Shown here: piece by piece, positions 40,614-49,093 of the stretch
Position numbering within the stretch: the first letter of the stretch is position 1
Layout of the letters: every line of letters begins with the position of its first letter
Assembly (NCBI RefSeq): GCF_020037015.1
Contig: NZ_JAIQDE010000039.1
Coordinates: 1-64,000, forward strand
Origin: Corallococcus sp. AS-1-6
GTDB taxonomy: Bacteria; Myxococcota; Myxococcia; Myxococcales; Myxococcaceae
Direction of reading: 5' to 3'
DNA: 64,000 bases
Notes under the pieces: model-generated
Seen by the model: the letters and a program-made list of their open reading frames with translations, nothing else
What the model was told of the DNA's origin: nothing
Databases searched by the model: none
Program-made: the position numbers and the translations under genes

Positions 40614-42644
40614 TCAGAACCGGGTGGAGACGCCGGCCTGGAGGGTGCGGGGGGGAATGGGCAGGTCCGTCGGATTGCCCGCACCGGTGAGGTTGCTGCC
40701 CACTGCGAAAAGCTGGAGCCCGCCCGCTGGCATCCGCCAGGCGACCCGGGCGTCCAGGGAGACGGTGGGGCTGGCACGGTAGGAATCCGCCACACCGTCT
40801 CCGTTGGTATCGGGATGGAAGGGACGCTCGCCGGTGAGCGCGCCGCGCACGTGGGCCTCCAGGCCCCAGGGGCGGTGGCGCCACGTGGCCTGCGCGGTGA
40901 GCCGGTGGCGCGCCTGACCTTCCAGCGCGAGGCCGGTCTCCTCGTCGGTGCCGTCGGTGAGCGTGTAGCTCAGCTCCAACTGGACGCGGCCGGGCAGCGC
41001 CTGCCGCAGCCCCAGCTCTCCGCCGCGCACGCGGGCCCGGGCGATGTTGACGTACGAGTAGCGCAGGAAGTCGCCCTCGGACTGGAGCGACGCGGAGATC
41101 ATGTCGCGCAGCGAGTGCTGGAACAGGCCCACCCACACCCCGGAGTCGCGCGTGGGGCGCGCCTCCACGTCGAGGCTGAAGCTGCGCGAGCGCTCCGGCT
41201 TCAGGTCCGGGTTGCCGCGCACGGTGTAGCCCACCGAGGGGTTCTCGAAGTCGATGAACAGGTCCTGGAAGCTCGGCGCTCGGTAGCCCCAGCCGTAGCC
41301 GCCACGCACGGTGAGCCACGACAACGGGTCCACCTTCAGCGCCACGCGCGGCGTGGCCGCGAACCCGAACCGCGAGTCCACGTCCAGCCTTCCGCCCGTC
41401 ACCAGCACCAGCCCCGGCTTCTCCGCCAGCGTCCAGTGGTCCTGCGCGTACACGGAGCCGCGCCCGCGCCGGCCGCTTCCACCGTCCAGCCGGTCCGAAC
41501 GCAGCCACTCGCCCAGGTACTCGGTGCCCATCACCAGCGCGTGTCCGCCGCCGGGGCGCGTGTCCACCTGCGCGCCCACGCGAGCCTGCTGGTCGCGCGT
41601 GTCCTCCACGGTGTCCAGCGCGGAGGCGTTGCGCTGGTCGCGCAGGTAGCGCCGCTCGAAGTGCCCGTAGGACACGTCCGCGCGCAGCGTCGTCGTGTCG
41701 CCCAGGCGCCAGGACGGAGATACGCGCGAGGCGAGGCTGTTGTCCCGGCTGGCGCGGTCGAACACCGCGCCCGCCGCGCCCAGGTCCACGCCGCGCTGGA
41801 TGCGGTGGGAGAAGGACGCGGTGCCCTCCAGCGACATCGCCCCAGCGCCGCGCCAGTCCCCGCGCGCGGACAGGTCGTAGCCGCTCAGGCTGCTGCCCGT
41901 GGTGCCGATGTCCGAGGCGTCCAGGTCATAGGCCGAGCGCCGCTGGAGCCCGGCGCTCATGCGCAGGCCCCACGCGTCGCCGCGCGTCTCACCCGTGGCG
42001 TCCAGGTCCAGGCGCCCGAGCGTGCCGTACGCGGCGCGCAGGTCCGCGCCCAGCATGCGCTGCGCGCGGCGGGTGATGAAGTTCACCACGCCCGCCACCG
42101 CGTCGCTGCCGTAGAGCACGGAGCCGGGGCCCTTCACGATTTCGACCTGCTCGATGTCCTCCAGAGACAGGCGCGACAGGTCGATGGTGCCGTCCACCTT
42201 GCCGGTGACGCGCTCCCCGTCCACCAGCACCAGCACGTACTCCGGGGCCAGTCCCTGCATGGACAGTCCTGCGCCCGCGAAGCCCTGCTGCACCACGAAG
42301 CCCGGGCGCGAAGAGAGCAACTCCGACGCGTCTCGCGCGCCGCTCGCGACAATCTCCGAACGGGTGATGACCTCGGTGGCCACCGGCGTCTCGCTCAGGC
42401 GCTCCCGCGTGCGAGAGCCCGTCACCACCGTCTGGAACGCGGCAGGCTCATCCACCGCGAGCGCGGCATTCACCGCCTGAGCTGGCTTCGCGGGCACGGC
42501 CTCCGTGGCCCTGGCGGTGGCTGCCAGTTCCGACGCAGCCGCAGCCTGAGCCACGCCGCCATCCGAGGACGGCACGTCCTCCGCCCAGGCCAGGCCCGAC
42601 AGGGCACTCCACAGCAGCGCGCACAGCCACCAACGCCCCTGCAT
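40614..42644 (-). CDS. hmuR: TonB-dependent heme receptor (HmuR-like)
   Basis: This 676-residue outer membrane receptor has a signal peptide (WWLCALLWSALSGLAWAE), an N-terminal linker and a plug domain: QTVVTGSRTRERLSETPVAT, ASELLSSRPGFVVQQGFAGA and IEQVEIVKGPGSVLYGSDAV. A 22-strand beta-barrel follows. The YRAPSFQDLF and NPDLKPE segments correspond to the FRAP/NPDL signature of heme receptors, and the C-terminus ends in an aromatic residue (VSTRF). The ATG at 42644 lies after GGGAGGA at seven bases. It is the second gene of the operon, behind the zinc-ribbon gene and the Fur-like box. Confidence 0.92.
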   Translation of the reverse strand: MQGRWWLCALLWSALSGLAWAEDVPSSDGGVAQAAAASELAATARATEAVPAKPAQAVNAALAVDEPAAFQTVVTGSRTRERLSETPVATEVITRSEIVASGARDASELLSSRPGFVVQQGFAGAGLSMQGLAPEYVLVLVDGERVTGKVDGTIDLSRLSLEDIEQVEIVKGPGSVLYGSDAVAGVVNFITRRAQRMLGADLRAAYGTLGRLDLDATGETRGDAWGLRMSAGLQRRSAYDLDASDIGTTGSSLSGYDLSARGDWRGAGAMSLEGTASFSHRIQRGVDLGAAGAVFDRASRDNSLASRVSPSWRLGDTTTLRADVSYGHFERRYLRDQRNASALDTVEDTRDQQARVGAQVDTRPGGGHALVMGTEYLGEWLRSDRLDGGSGRRGRGSVYAQDHWTLAEKPGLVLVTGGRLDVDSRFGFAATPRVALKVDPLSWLTVRGGYGWGYRAPSFQDLFIDFENPSVGYTVRGNPDLKPERSRSFSLDVEARPTRDSGVWVGLFQHSLRDMISASLQSEGDFLRYSYVNIARARVRGGELGLRQALPGRVQLELSYTLTDGTDEETGLALEGQARHRLTAQATWRHRPWGLEAHVRGALTGERPFHPDTNGDGVADSYRASPTVSLDARVAWRMPAGGLQLFAVGSNLTGAGNPTDLPIPPRTLQAGVSTRF

Positions 42645-42780
42645 CCCACGTCCTCCCGGCACGAAAGCCGGGGGCCTCCCCTCACGGGAAGCCTGACGGG
42701 CGCTGGGCTCAAAGGGCCTCGGGCCTCAGGAAACACACTGCCTCGGGCCCCTCACCGGAGGCCCGTCCCTTCACTGCGTC

Positions 42781-42975
42781 TCAGCCGCGACCCCTCCGGG
42801 GAGCACCGCCACCCCGTGGCTCCGCCGACGCCCCCGGCTCCAGCGGCACCACCCGCGTCCGGTGACACCGGCGGCACTTCAGCTCCACACCGCCCGGCAC
42901 CAGCCGCGCCAGCAAGCTGCCGCACAGGCAGCGCAGCTCCCCGGCACCTCCCTGTGGCCCGCATCCCTCGTGCAT
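42781..42975 (-). CDS. Small zinc-ribbon (Com-like) protein at the head of the heme operon
   Basis: This 64-residue protein has two cysteine pairs, CLCGSLLARLVPGGVELKCR with Cys16/Cys18 and Cys35/Cys38 (CRRCHRT), the pattern of Com-like zinc ribbons that bind nucleic acid. The C-terminus is Pro/Gly/Arg-rich. The ATG lies about 20 bases downstream of the predicted transcription start. It is the first gene under the Fur-like box, so it is likely co-regulated with heme uptake. About 135 bases separate it from the receptor; no riboswitch motif was recognised there. Whether it regulates the operon is unknown. Confidence 0.7.
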   Translation of the reverse strand: MHEGCGPQGGAGELRCLCGSLLARLVPGGVELKCRRCHRTRVVPLEPGASAEPRGGGAPRRGRG

Positions 42976-43002
42976 CGCGGCTCCCGCGCTCGATGGGGTC
43001 AG

Positions 43003-43031
43003 ACGATATTGATACTGACTCTCAAAGTCAA
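43003..43031 (-). promoter_or_regulatory. Heme operon promoter with overlapping Fur-like box
   Basis: On the minus strand TTGACT (43031-43026) and TATCGT (43008-43003) are 17 bases apart. The bases 43005-43023, GATATTGATACTGACTCTC on the plus strand, match the 19-bp Fur consensus GATAATGATAATCATTATC at 14 of 19 positions and overlap the spacer and -10. Fur-iron binding there would block transcription of the heme operon when iron is plentiful. The region is AT-rich against its surroundings. Confidence 0.65.
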
Positions 43032-43077
43032 AAGACTTCCGGCGCCCCCTCCCAGTGGGCGTTCAGGGAAGGACCGT

Positions 43078-44052
43078 CTACTTCGTGCCCGTCTTCGCCT
43101 CGGGGCGCGGGGCGGGCGCGGCGGCCTTCGTGGGGGTGAGCAGGGGCACCCGGCCTTCGGGATAGAGCGCGGTGAGCCGGTCGCCGCGAAGCTCCAGCGC
43201 GGCCAGGTGGCGGCCGTAGTGGGTGCTGAGTCCCGTGTCGATGACGATGACGCGGCCACCGAAGCGGATGGAGAGCCGGCCATCCTTCGAAGGCGTGTGG
43301 CCCATCACCATGCGGCGGGCACCGAAGCGCTCCAGCACCTGCGTGAGGCCCGCGTCCCACTTCGCCTCGTCATCGATGGCGTAGCCGCGGAACCACACCG
43401 GGCCCTGCGGATCCACGCCGCCGCCGGGCGCCTGCCCCGGCGTCAGGTCCTGCCACACCCAACGGTTCACCTCCTCCAGCGTGGCGCCGGGGACGGTGGG
43501 CGCCAGGCCGCCGTGGAGGAAGAGCGTGTCGTTGATGCGGATGACCGCGGGGTGCGAGCGCAGCCACTTCCCATAGCGCCCGTCCGCGGCGTAGGCGGCG
43601 GCGTGGCCCCGGAGCCCCCGGGGTTCACCCGGGCCGTCAGCGACGGGGGACTGGTCCGCGAAGGAGGCGAACTCGCCGGGCGTGACGTAGCGCAGGTCTC
43701 CGCGCATGTTCATCACCTCGTGGTTGCCCAGGAGCGGGTGCACGCGGCCGCCGGCCTTGCGCGCCTCGGTCTCCAGGCGCATGAGCAGCTCGAAGGCGTC
43801 GCGGGTGTGGTCCCCCCGGTCCGGCAGGTCCCCGGTCTGCACCAGGTGCGCCTTGCCGCCAATCCAGCGGTCCTTCGCGTCGATGAGCCCCGCGAGCCGG
43901 AGCACCTCCTTCAGCGCCTCCACGTCCCCGTGCACGTCCGCCACGGCGACGATGCGCTCCACGCCCTGGAAGACATACGGGTCCTGCGCCTTCGGGGCGG
44001 CGGCACCCGCGAGCGCGGGCAGGAGCAGCAGGGACAGGAGAACGGGACGCAC
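43078..44052 (-). CDS. Exported metallophosphoesterase (Shewanella-like protein phosphatase group)
   Basis: This 324-residue protein starts at GTG with GGAAGG upstream and a signal peptide (RPVLLSLLLLPALAGAAAPK). The PPP-type motifs are in order: VAVADVHGDVEALKEV (GDxHG type), QTGDLPDRGDHTRDA, LLGNHEVMN, FLHGG and VMGHTPSKDG, which bind two metals. This resembles Shewanella-like Ser/Thr phosphatases. It probably dephosphorylates proteins or small molecules in the periplasm. The tail is Lys/Pro/Ala-rich. It is in the same direction as the membrane protein gene upstream, separated by 51 bases. Confidence 0.9.
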   Translation of the reverse strand: MRPVLLSLLLLPALAGAAAPKAQDPYVFQGVERIVAVADVHGDVEALKEVLRLAGLIDAKDRWIGGKAHLVQTGDLPDRGDHTRDAFELLMRLETEARKAGGRVHPLLGNHEVMNMRGDLRYVTPGEFASFADQSPVADGPGEPRGLRGHAAAYAADGRYGKWLRSHPAVIRINDTLFLHGGLAPTVPGATLEEVNRWVWQDLTPGQAPGGGVDPQGPVWFRGYAIDDEAKWDAGLTQVLERFGARRMVMGHTPSKDGRLSIRFGGRVIVIDTGLSTHYGRHLAALELRGDRLTALYPEGRVPLLTPTKAAAPAPRPEAKTGTK

Positions 44053-44103
44053 GGGCTTCCTTCCTTCGAAGAGGGCGGAAGCCTAGCGCACGTCCCGCCC
44101 GGC

Positions 44104-44454
44104 CTATGCGTTCGCGGCGGCGTAGATGTCCAGCAGCGTGACGCCCGCGACGGCGCCGGTGGCGGCGAGCAGGCGGCCCTTGCGCACGCCCGGCTCGCGC
44201 AGGCCCTTGCCCAGGGTGGCCAGGTCCAGCGCGTCACCGGCCACGCGCGCCCACAGCCACGGGCGCTTCCTCGCGGGGCTCAGCAGCGCCACCCCGGCGG
44301 CGAGCTCCCGGGCGCCGTAGGCGCGCACCCACCGGTCCCCGCGCGAGATGCCGAAGAACCGGAGCAGGTTCCACGCTCCCAACAGCTCCGTGACGCCCAG
44401 GCCCACGCTGAACCAGCCCAGCGCGCGCGGCAGCTTGCGCATCGCCTTCGCCAT
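44104..44454 (-). CDS. Small membrane protein of unknown function
   Basis: This 116-residue protein has hydrophobic stretches at about 11-32, 50-62, 72-84 and 95-113, such as ALGWFSVGLGVTELLGAWNL and GRLLAATGAVAGVTLLDIYA, likely four membrane helices. YGARELAAGVALL resembles DUF4267-type membrane proteins, but the match is loose. AAGGAGGCGG precedes the ATG. Function unknown. Confidence 0.7.
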   Translation of the reverse strand: MAKAMRKLPRALGWFSVGLGVTELLGAWNLLRFFGISRGDRWVRAYGARELAAGVALLSPARKRPWLWARVAGDALDLATLGKGLREPGVRKGRLLAATGAVAGVTLLDIYAAANA

Positions 44455-44580
44455 GACACCGCCTCCTTCCAACAGAAAGGTCCGGTGGAAAGCTGAGGGC
44501 GTCTCCGGCGCACGCCAAGACCCTTGGCCGTCCGGGCGCTGGCGCATGCCGGAAGGCAGCCAGGCGACGGAGCCCCTGCC

Positions 44581-45960
44581 CTACGGGGAGTTGCCGCGGA
44601 AGCGGGCCGGGACGGCGCGCAGGAGCTGCGGATCCCTCCAGTCCCAGACGCGCTCCGTCGCGCTGTCCACGTCCACCGGCACGGAGTTCCACGCGTGCAC
44701 GTCATAGGAGGTGGAGGCGCGCCAGTGGAAGACGACGCTGAACGCGGCCGTCACGGCCAGCACGCCCGCCAGGACGCGGTGCTGGCGAGGCGCCTCCAGC
44801 GCGAGCTGCACCGGATACGCGAGGAAGACGACGAGATAGGGCAGCACGTCCGTGAAGAAGCGCGGCCCCACCGAGTGCCCCGCCCACCAGATGGGGAACG
44901 CGGAGATGGCCACCCAGTGCAGCAGCACGATGATGGCGAAGGCCTTCTCGGCGGGCTCCAGCTCCCGGCTGCGCCACCGCTGGACGAACCCCACCCCGGC
45001 GAGCACCAGGAACGGCGAATAGAGGAGCAGCCCGCGCGACGGGCTCACCAGGTTCGCGGCCAGCGCCATGACGAAGCGCGACCCCATGAGGTCCAGCGGG
45101 TGCGTGTAGTACGGCGACAGGAGCGAGCCGTAGACGTGGAGGTTGTACCCGCAGAACGGCAGCGCCACGAGCGCCGCGCCCGCGAAGTACGCGGGCAGCA
45201 GCCGGCGGAAGCGCAGCACGAAGTACGCGGTGACGACGACCACGGAGAGCGAGTGCGTGGGCCGGCACACATACGCGAGCGCCACCGCGAGCCCGGCGAG
45301 GAACGCGGTGCGCGGCGTCTGCGCGGGCCGCGCCAGCAGCAGCACGACACAGGCGACGGCGAGCAGCCCGGGGCCGTGCTGCCAGAGGACGCGGCTGGCG
45401 GTGGAGTACGCCGTCGTCCCCAGCCCGAAGAGCAGCACGGTGACGAGCGCGGCGCGGGGGGACACGCGCCTTCGCAGCGCGACGAACAGCACGCCCGCGG
45501 CGGCGCACACGTAGAACGAACCGATGAGCTGCTCGGTGCGGTGGAAGGAGCCCAGATCCACCTTGCCGGTGCTCCGGAACAGCTCCAGCCACGCCAGCGC
45601 CTCCGCGCCCGGAGTCCCCAGGTGCGCGAGCAGCGGCCGGCCCAGCGAGAACAGCCCCTCCGCGGCCGCCAGGAACGGGAGCGCGGAGACCATCACCCCG
45701 GGCGGGTACTCGTAGTAGGTGCGCCCGCCGTGGACGCCGCGCGCGTACGCGGTCGCCGGCGTGAATGACGGCGCGTACTCGTCCAGGTCGGCGTTGCCCT
45801 CGTGGAGGATGCTGGCCGCGGACGGGATGGACCACAGCGAGTCCGTCTGCATCTGCACCTGGCTCGCGGTGTAGACCGCGAACAATCCCAGACACAGCAG
45901 CCAGACCGCCAGGGACGAGGCCGCGAAGTCGCGAGGGGACGGGGAGGACGCCGGAAGCAT
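44581..45960 (-). CDS. Polytopic membrane protein, probable glycosyltransferase-like (GT-C)
   Basis: This 459-residue protein has about ten to eleven hydrophobic segments, including VWLLCLGLFAVYTASQVQMQ, SFYVCAAAGVLFVAL and AFAIIVLLHWVAISAFPIWW. Between TM1 and TM2 is a large loop with DSLWSIPSAASILHEGNADL and AYARGVHGGRTYYEYPPG, similar in type to the DxD/ExD loops of GT-C mannosyltransferases. GT-C activity is an inference; no lipid-carrier gene is adjacent. The ATG at 45960 lies seven bases after TAGAAG with no ribosome site, a leaderless pattern. Confidence 0.75.
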   Translation of the reverse strand: MLPASSPSPRDFAASSLAVWLLCLGLFAVYTASQVQMQTDSLWSIPSAASILHEGNADLDEYAPSFTPATAYARGVHGGRTYYEYPPGVMVSALPFLAAAEGLFSLGRPLLAHLGTPGAEALAWLELFRSTGKVDLGSFHRTEQLIGSFYVCAAAGVLFVALRRRVSPRAALVTVLLFGLGTTAYSTASRVLWQHGPGLLAVACVVLLLARPAQTPRTAFLAGLAVALAYVCRPTHSLSVVVVTAYFVLRFRRLLPAYFAGAALVALPFCGYNLHVYGSLLSPYYTHPLDLMGSRFVMALAANLVSPSRGLLLYSPFLVLAGVGFVQRWRSRELEPAEKAFAIIVLLHWVAISAFPIWWAGHSVGPRFFTDVLPYLVVFLAYPVQLALEAPRQHRVLAGVLAVTAAFSVVFHWRASTSYDVHAWNSVPVDVDSATERVWDWRDPQLLRAVPARFRGNSP

Positions 45961-46009
45961 GACATTGCTTCTAGCGAATCCCCGTCCACCCCGCGCGCCC
46001 TGACGTCAC

Positions 46010-49000
46010 CTACGGCGTGGACACCTGCGTCCACTCGCCCATGACCATGGTCCAGTTGCTGAGGAAGTCGACCTTCTTCGACGGCTGGCTGGGGTCCGGC
46101 GCGTACGACAGGCCGGACTGGTTGTTGAGCCGGCTGGTCATGTAGATGAGCCGCGACATGGCGGGGCCCGGCGACTTCGGCTGGCCCTGGACGTTCGTCA
46201 GCCCCTCCTTGAAGCGCGCCGCCAGGTAGAAGGGCGGGATGGTCTGGTAGTTCACCCGCACCCGCGCGGACTTCCAGCCGGCCGCGCGGTTCGTGGGGAC
46301 GCGGTACGTGACGCGGTCCAGGCCCGGCGCGGACTTCGCGCTGTAGTCCGGGTCGCTGGTGACGCTCGTGTCACCGGCCCCCAGCACCGTGCTCATCGGC
46401 TCCGTCAGCGTGGCGAGCTGCTGGAGGTTGAGCCCCAGCAACGCGTCCGAGGGATTGCGCGCCGAGGGCGGCACCCAGCCCAGCGGCAGGATGCGGTTGT
46501 CCTTCACGCCCTGGAACTGCTGCAGCTCCGTGGAGGTGAGCTGCTTGTAGTCGTCCACCACGCGCAGCTCGTAGATCTGCGCCTGCGACTCGTCGGTGAT
46601 GACCTGGCGGTGGGGCTGGAGCTGGCCGGCGGTGGTGGCGAACTCGGAGGGCAGCGTGTTGCTGCCAGCCACGTTGCACGCGCCCTGGCAGATGGCACCC
46701 CAGGCGTTCGGCTGACCGGACGCCCAGAGGACCCGGCCGCCGTCGCCCAGCAGCTCGAACTGCACGAAGGCCCGGCGGAAGCCCGCGCCGCTGGGGAACT
46801 TGTGCCCCACGTTGTTGGTGACGGTGACGGCGAAGTCCTGCGTGGCGCCTGCGTTGGTGGGCGGCGCGACGGACACCTGCACCGCCGGCTTCAGCGGGTT
46901 GAAGACGCCCTGCGACGTGTTCACCGCCAGGTCCAGGATGGACTGCTCCGCGTTGAGCAGGTTCTTCGCCACCGCGTAGCTCCGGCTCGCGTCCGTCAGC
47001 AGGGGCGCGGCGGACTCCGGCAGCGTCAGGGACAGGAACAGGTCATCCACCCCGATGTTGGCCGGCAGCACCACGGTGACCGAGCGGGTCCCCGGGCTCA
47101 GATGAACCTTCCGGTTGAAGCTCAGCCACGTGCTGTAGGGCGGGTTCTTGAAATCGGGCACGTCCGGGATGTGGCTCGAGCCCCCGAACGTGAGCTGGAT
47201 TGGCAGGTTCTTCTCGAAGGCGTTCCGGTAGAACACGCTCGCGCCCCAGTTCAGGTCCACCTCGCCGCCGTTGCGGTCGATGTACTGGGCGTACTGGGAC
47301 ACGTCGAGCGTCAGCGTCGCCCCCTCGGTCCCGGAGGCGCCACCGCGCACGGTGAAGAAGTATTGGCCGTGCGCGGGCTTGACGGTCCCTTCGCTCTTGA
47401 CGGCCTGCATCTGGGTGCCCGCGAGCACCTTCCAGCCCTGCGTGTCGCCATTCTCCGCGCCCGGGTTGAGGATGAGGTTGCCCGTGCGCGTGCGGATGGC
47501 CGGCGACTGGAGGAACGGCGGCACCACCGAGTTCTCAGACGGGTAGTACTCGATGCCCAGCACGTCCGGGAACTGCTGGAACATCTCGTGGACGAAGAGG
47601 TTCACGCCCAGGAGCGTGTGCCGGTTGTACTGGCGCGGCGTCGTGGCCGTGTTGCCCTGGTAGAACTTCGCCAGGTCCGCGTTCACCTGCGCCACCGGCT
47701 CGAAGCCGTCGTTCGTGGACACGCTGGCCAACTGCATGTGGCACGTGAGGCAGGACGCCGTCTGGGTGGCGTAGCCGCTGTTGAGCCACTCGAAGTACGT
47801 CGTCTGCTCGTAGGCCAGCCCCACGCAGGGGTCCGTGAGGAAGTCGCCGGTGAAGTTCTTCTGCCCGGTGGGGCAGCTCGCCGGCTTCACGTAGCCGCCG
47901 CGCGACTGCGCCTCTTGAATGGTCAGCGCATTGCTGTACCGGTCCGGCACCTTGGGCAGCACCACCACGTGGCAGGAGCCGCACACCGTCGCGTCGCGCA
48001 GGTACGGCTGGCCTCCCGCCGCGTTGGTGGCCGTCTCCAGCCCCAGGCCCGCCGCGGCCATGGGCGCGATGTTGAGCCCCGTGTCCGGCCCCACCACGGA
48101 GCCCGGCCGGGTGTTCATGTGCGAGGTGAACGGGAACGGCGGAGGCTGACTGGAGTCGCCCGCGTCCTTCAGGCGGTTGGACAGGTTCCCGCCGAACACG
48201 CTGTTGGCTTCGCTGCCGTAGAACGTCGTGAAGTCCTTGCCGTCCCAGGGCAGGCCCTGCTGGGGCGCCACGTCGTGGCACGCGGCGCACGACACGCCGT
48301 CGCGGCCCAGCGCGCCCAGCGTGGCGTTGGCGGGGCTCGCGTTCGGGTCGTGGACGGGGCTGGTGTAGCCGGAGCCCTCGGGCGTCGAGTACAGCATGAA
48401 GTGGCTGAAGAGCTTCCCCTGCTGGTTCGCCTGCCGCTGGCCCAGCGGCGAGTGGCAGCGCAGACAGAGGTTGTCCACCTGCTCCGGCTGGTTCGGAGAC
48501 AGGGCGCGCGTGTTCTCCACCTGTGCCAGGAAGACGGGGTCGCGCGCCGCCAGCGCCTTGATGGAGCCGCTCCAGTCCCCGAAGAGCGACCAGTTGGACG
48601 CCAGGTCCCGCTTGCCGGAGGGGTCCACCCGCGCCACGCCGGGCTGCGCCCAGAAGGACATCTGCGGCAGGTCCGTGCCGGACGCCTTCCAATCGCTGTC
48701 ATGGCAGGACTGGCACACCAGCGACGAGTTGAAGTTGCCCGACGCCAGGTCCAGGCCGTTGTGCGCGATGTCCAGCGACCGCTTGGGCAGCGCGAACAGC
48801 GACGCGCGCGTCAGGTTGGGCACCGTCACGCCGGCCCGCTGGCTGTAGTACGTCAGGAACTGCTGCACCGACGGGTGGTTGTCCGCCAGGGATGACGTGA
48901 GCGTGTTGCCGTGCGGGAACACCGGGAAGGGCGGCGACAGGTAGCCGTCCATCGCGGCCACGGCCTGGGTGGGTGGCGCGTCCAGGGTGCGCTCCCAGGA

Positions 49001-49093
49001 GGTGCACGCGCCCAGCGCGAGGACTCCGGCGAGCGGGAGCGCCCCCGCGGCGGCGAGCAGGTGGCGCGAAGGTCGATGGCGTCCGGTTGTCAT
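46010..49093 (-). CDS. Pentaheme c-type cytochrome lipoprotein
   Basis: This 1027-residue protein has a lipoprotein signal (AGALPLAGVLALGACTSWE, Cys30) and five CxxCH heme c motifs: CQSCH at 127-131, CLRCH at 210-214, CAACH at 269-273, CGSCH at 371-375 and CLTCH at 448-452. Residues from about 550 onward are heme-free and beta-rich: NLILNPGAENGDTQGWKVLA resembles a carbohydrate-binding or galactose-binding-like module, and VTVTNNVGHKFPSGAGFRRA a further beta-domain. It would sit at the outer membrane and accept electrons. It is coupled by ATGA overlap to the LodB gene, in one operon with the LodA-type quinone oxidase, so it is probably that enzyme's electron acceptor. That link is an inference. 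Confidence 0.88.
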   Translation of the reverse strand: MTTGRHRPSRHLLAAAGALPLAGVLALGACTSWERTLDAPPTQAVAAMDGYLSPPFPVFPHGNTLTSSLADNHPSVQQFLTYYSQRAGVTVPNLTRASLFALPKRSLDIAHNGLDLASGNFNSSLVCQSCHDSDWKASGTDLPQMSFWAQPGVARVDPSGKRDLASNWSLFGDWSGSIKALAARDPVFLAQVENTRALSPNQPEQVDNLCLRCHSPLGQRQANQQGKLFSHFMLYSTPEGSGYTSPVHDPNASPANATLGALGRDGVSCAACHDVAPQQGLPWDGKDFTTFYGSEANSVFGGNLSNRLKDAGDSSQPPPFPFTSHMNTRPGSVVGPDTGLNIAPMAAAGLGLETATNAAGGQPYLRDATVCGSCHVVVLPKVPDRYSNALTIQEAQSRGGYVKPASCPTGQKNFTGDFLTDPCVGLAYEQTTYFEWLNSGYATQTASCLTCHMQLASVSTNDGFEPVAQVNADLAKFYQGNTATTPRQYNRHTLLGVNLFVHEMFQQFPDVLGIEYYPSENSVVPPFLQSPAIRTRTGNLILNPGAENGDTQGWKVLAGTQMQAVKSEGTVKPAHGQYFFTVRGGASGTEGATLTLDVSQYAQYIDRNGGEVDLNWGASVFYRNAFEKNLPIQLTFGGSSHIPDVPDFKNPPYSTWLSFNRKVHLSPGTRSVTVVLPANIGVDDLFLSLTLPESAAPLLTDASRSYAVAKNLLNAEQSILDLAVNTSQGVFNPLKPAVQVSVAPPTNAGATQDFAVTVTNNVGHKFPSGAGFRRAFVQFELLGDGGRVLWASGQPNAWGAICQGACNVAGSNTLPSEFATTAGQLQPHRQVITDESQAQIYELRVVDDYKQLTSTELQQFQGVKDNRILPLGWVPPSARNPSDALLGLNLQQLATLTEPMSTVLGAGDTSVTSDPDYSAKSAPGLDRVTYRVPTNRAAGWKSARVRVNYQTIPPFYLAARFKEGLTNVQGQPKSPGPAMSRLIYMTSRLNNQSGLSYAPDPSQPSKKVDFLSNWTMVMGEWTQVSTP

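Noticed and set aside
42645-42780. Possible cobalamin or other riboswitch before the TonB receptor
   Set aside because: The 136 bases are GC-rich and could fold, but none of the conserved B12-box motifs was found.
40332-43139. 935-codon plus-strand frame opposite the heme operon
   Set aside because: It is antisense to recognised genes (TonB receptor, hmuY) and is an artefact of GC-rich codon bias.
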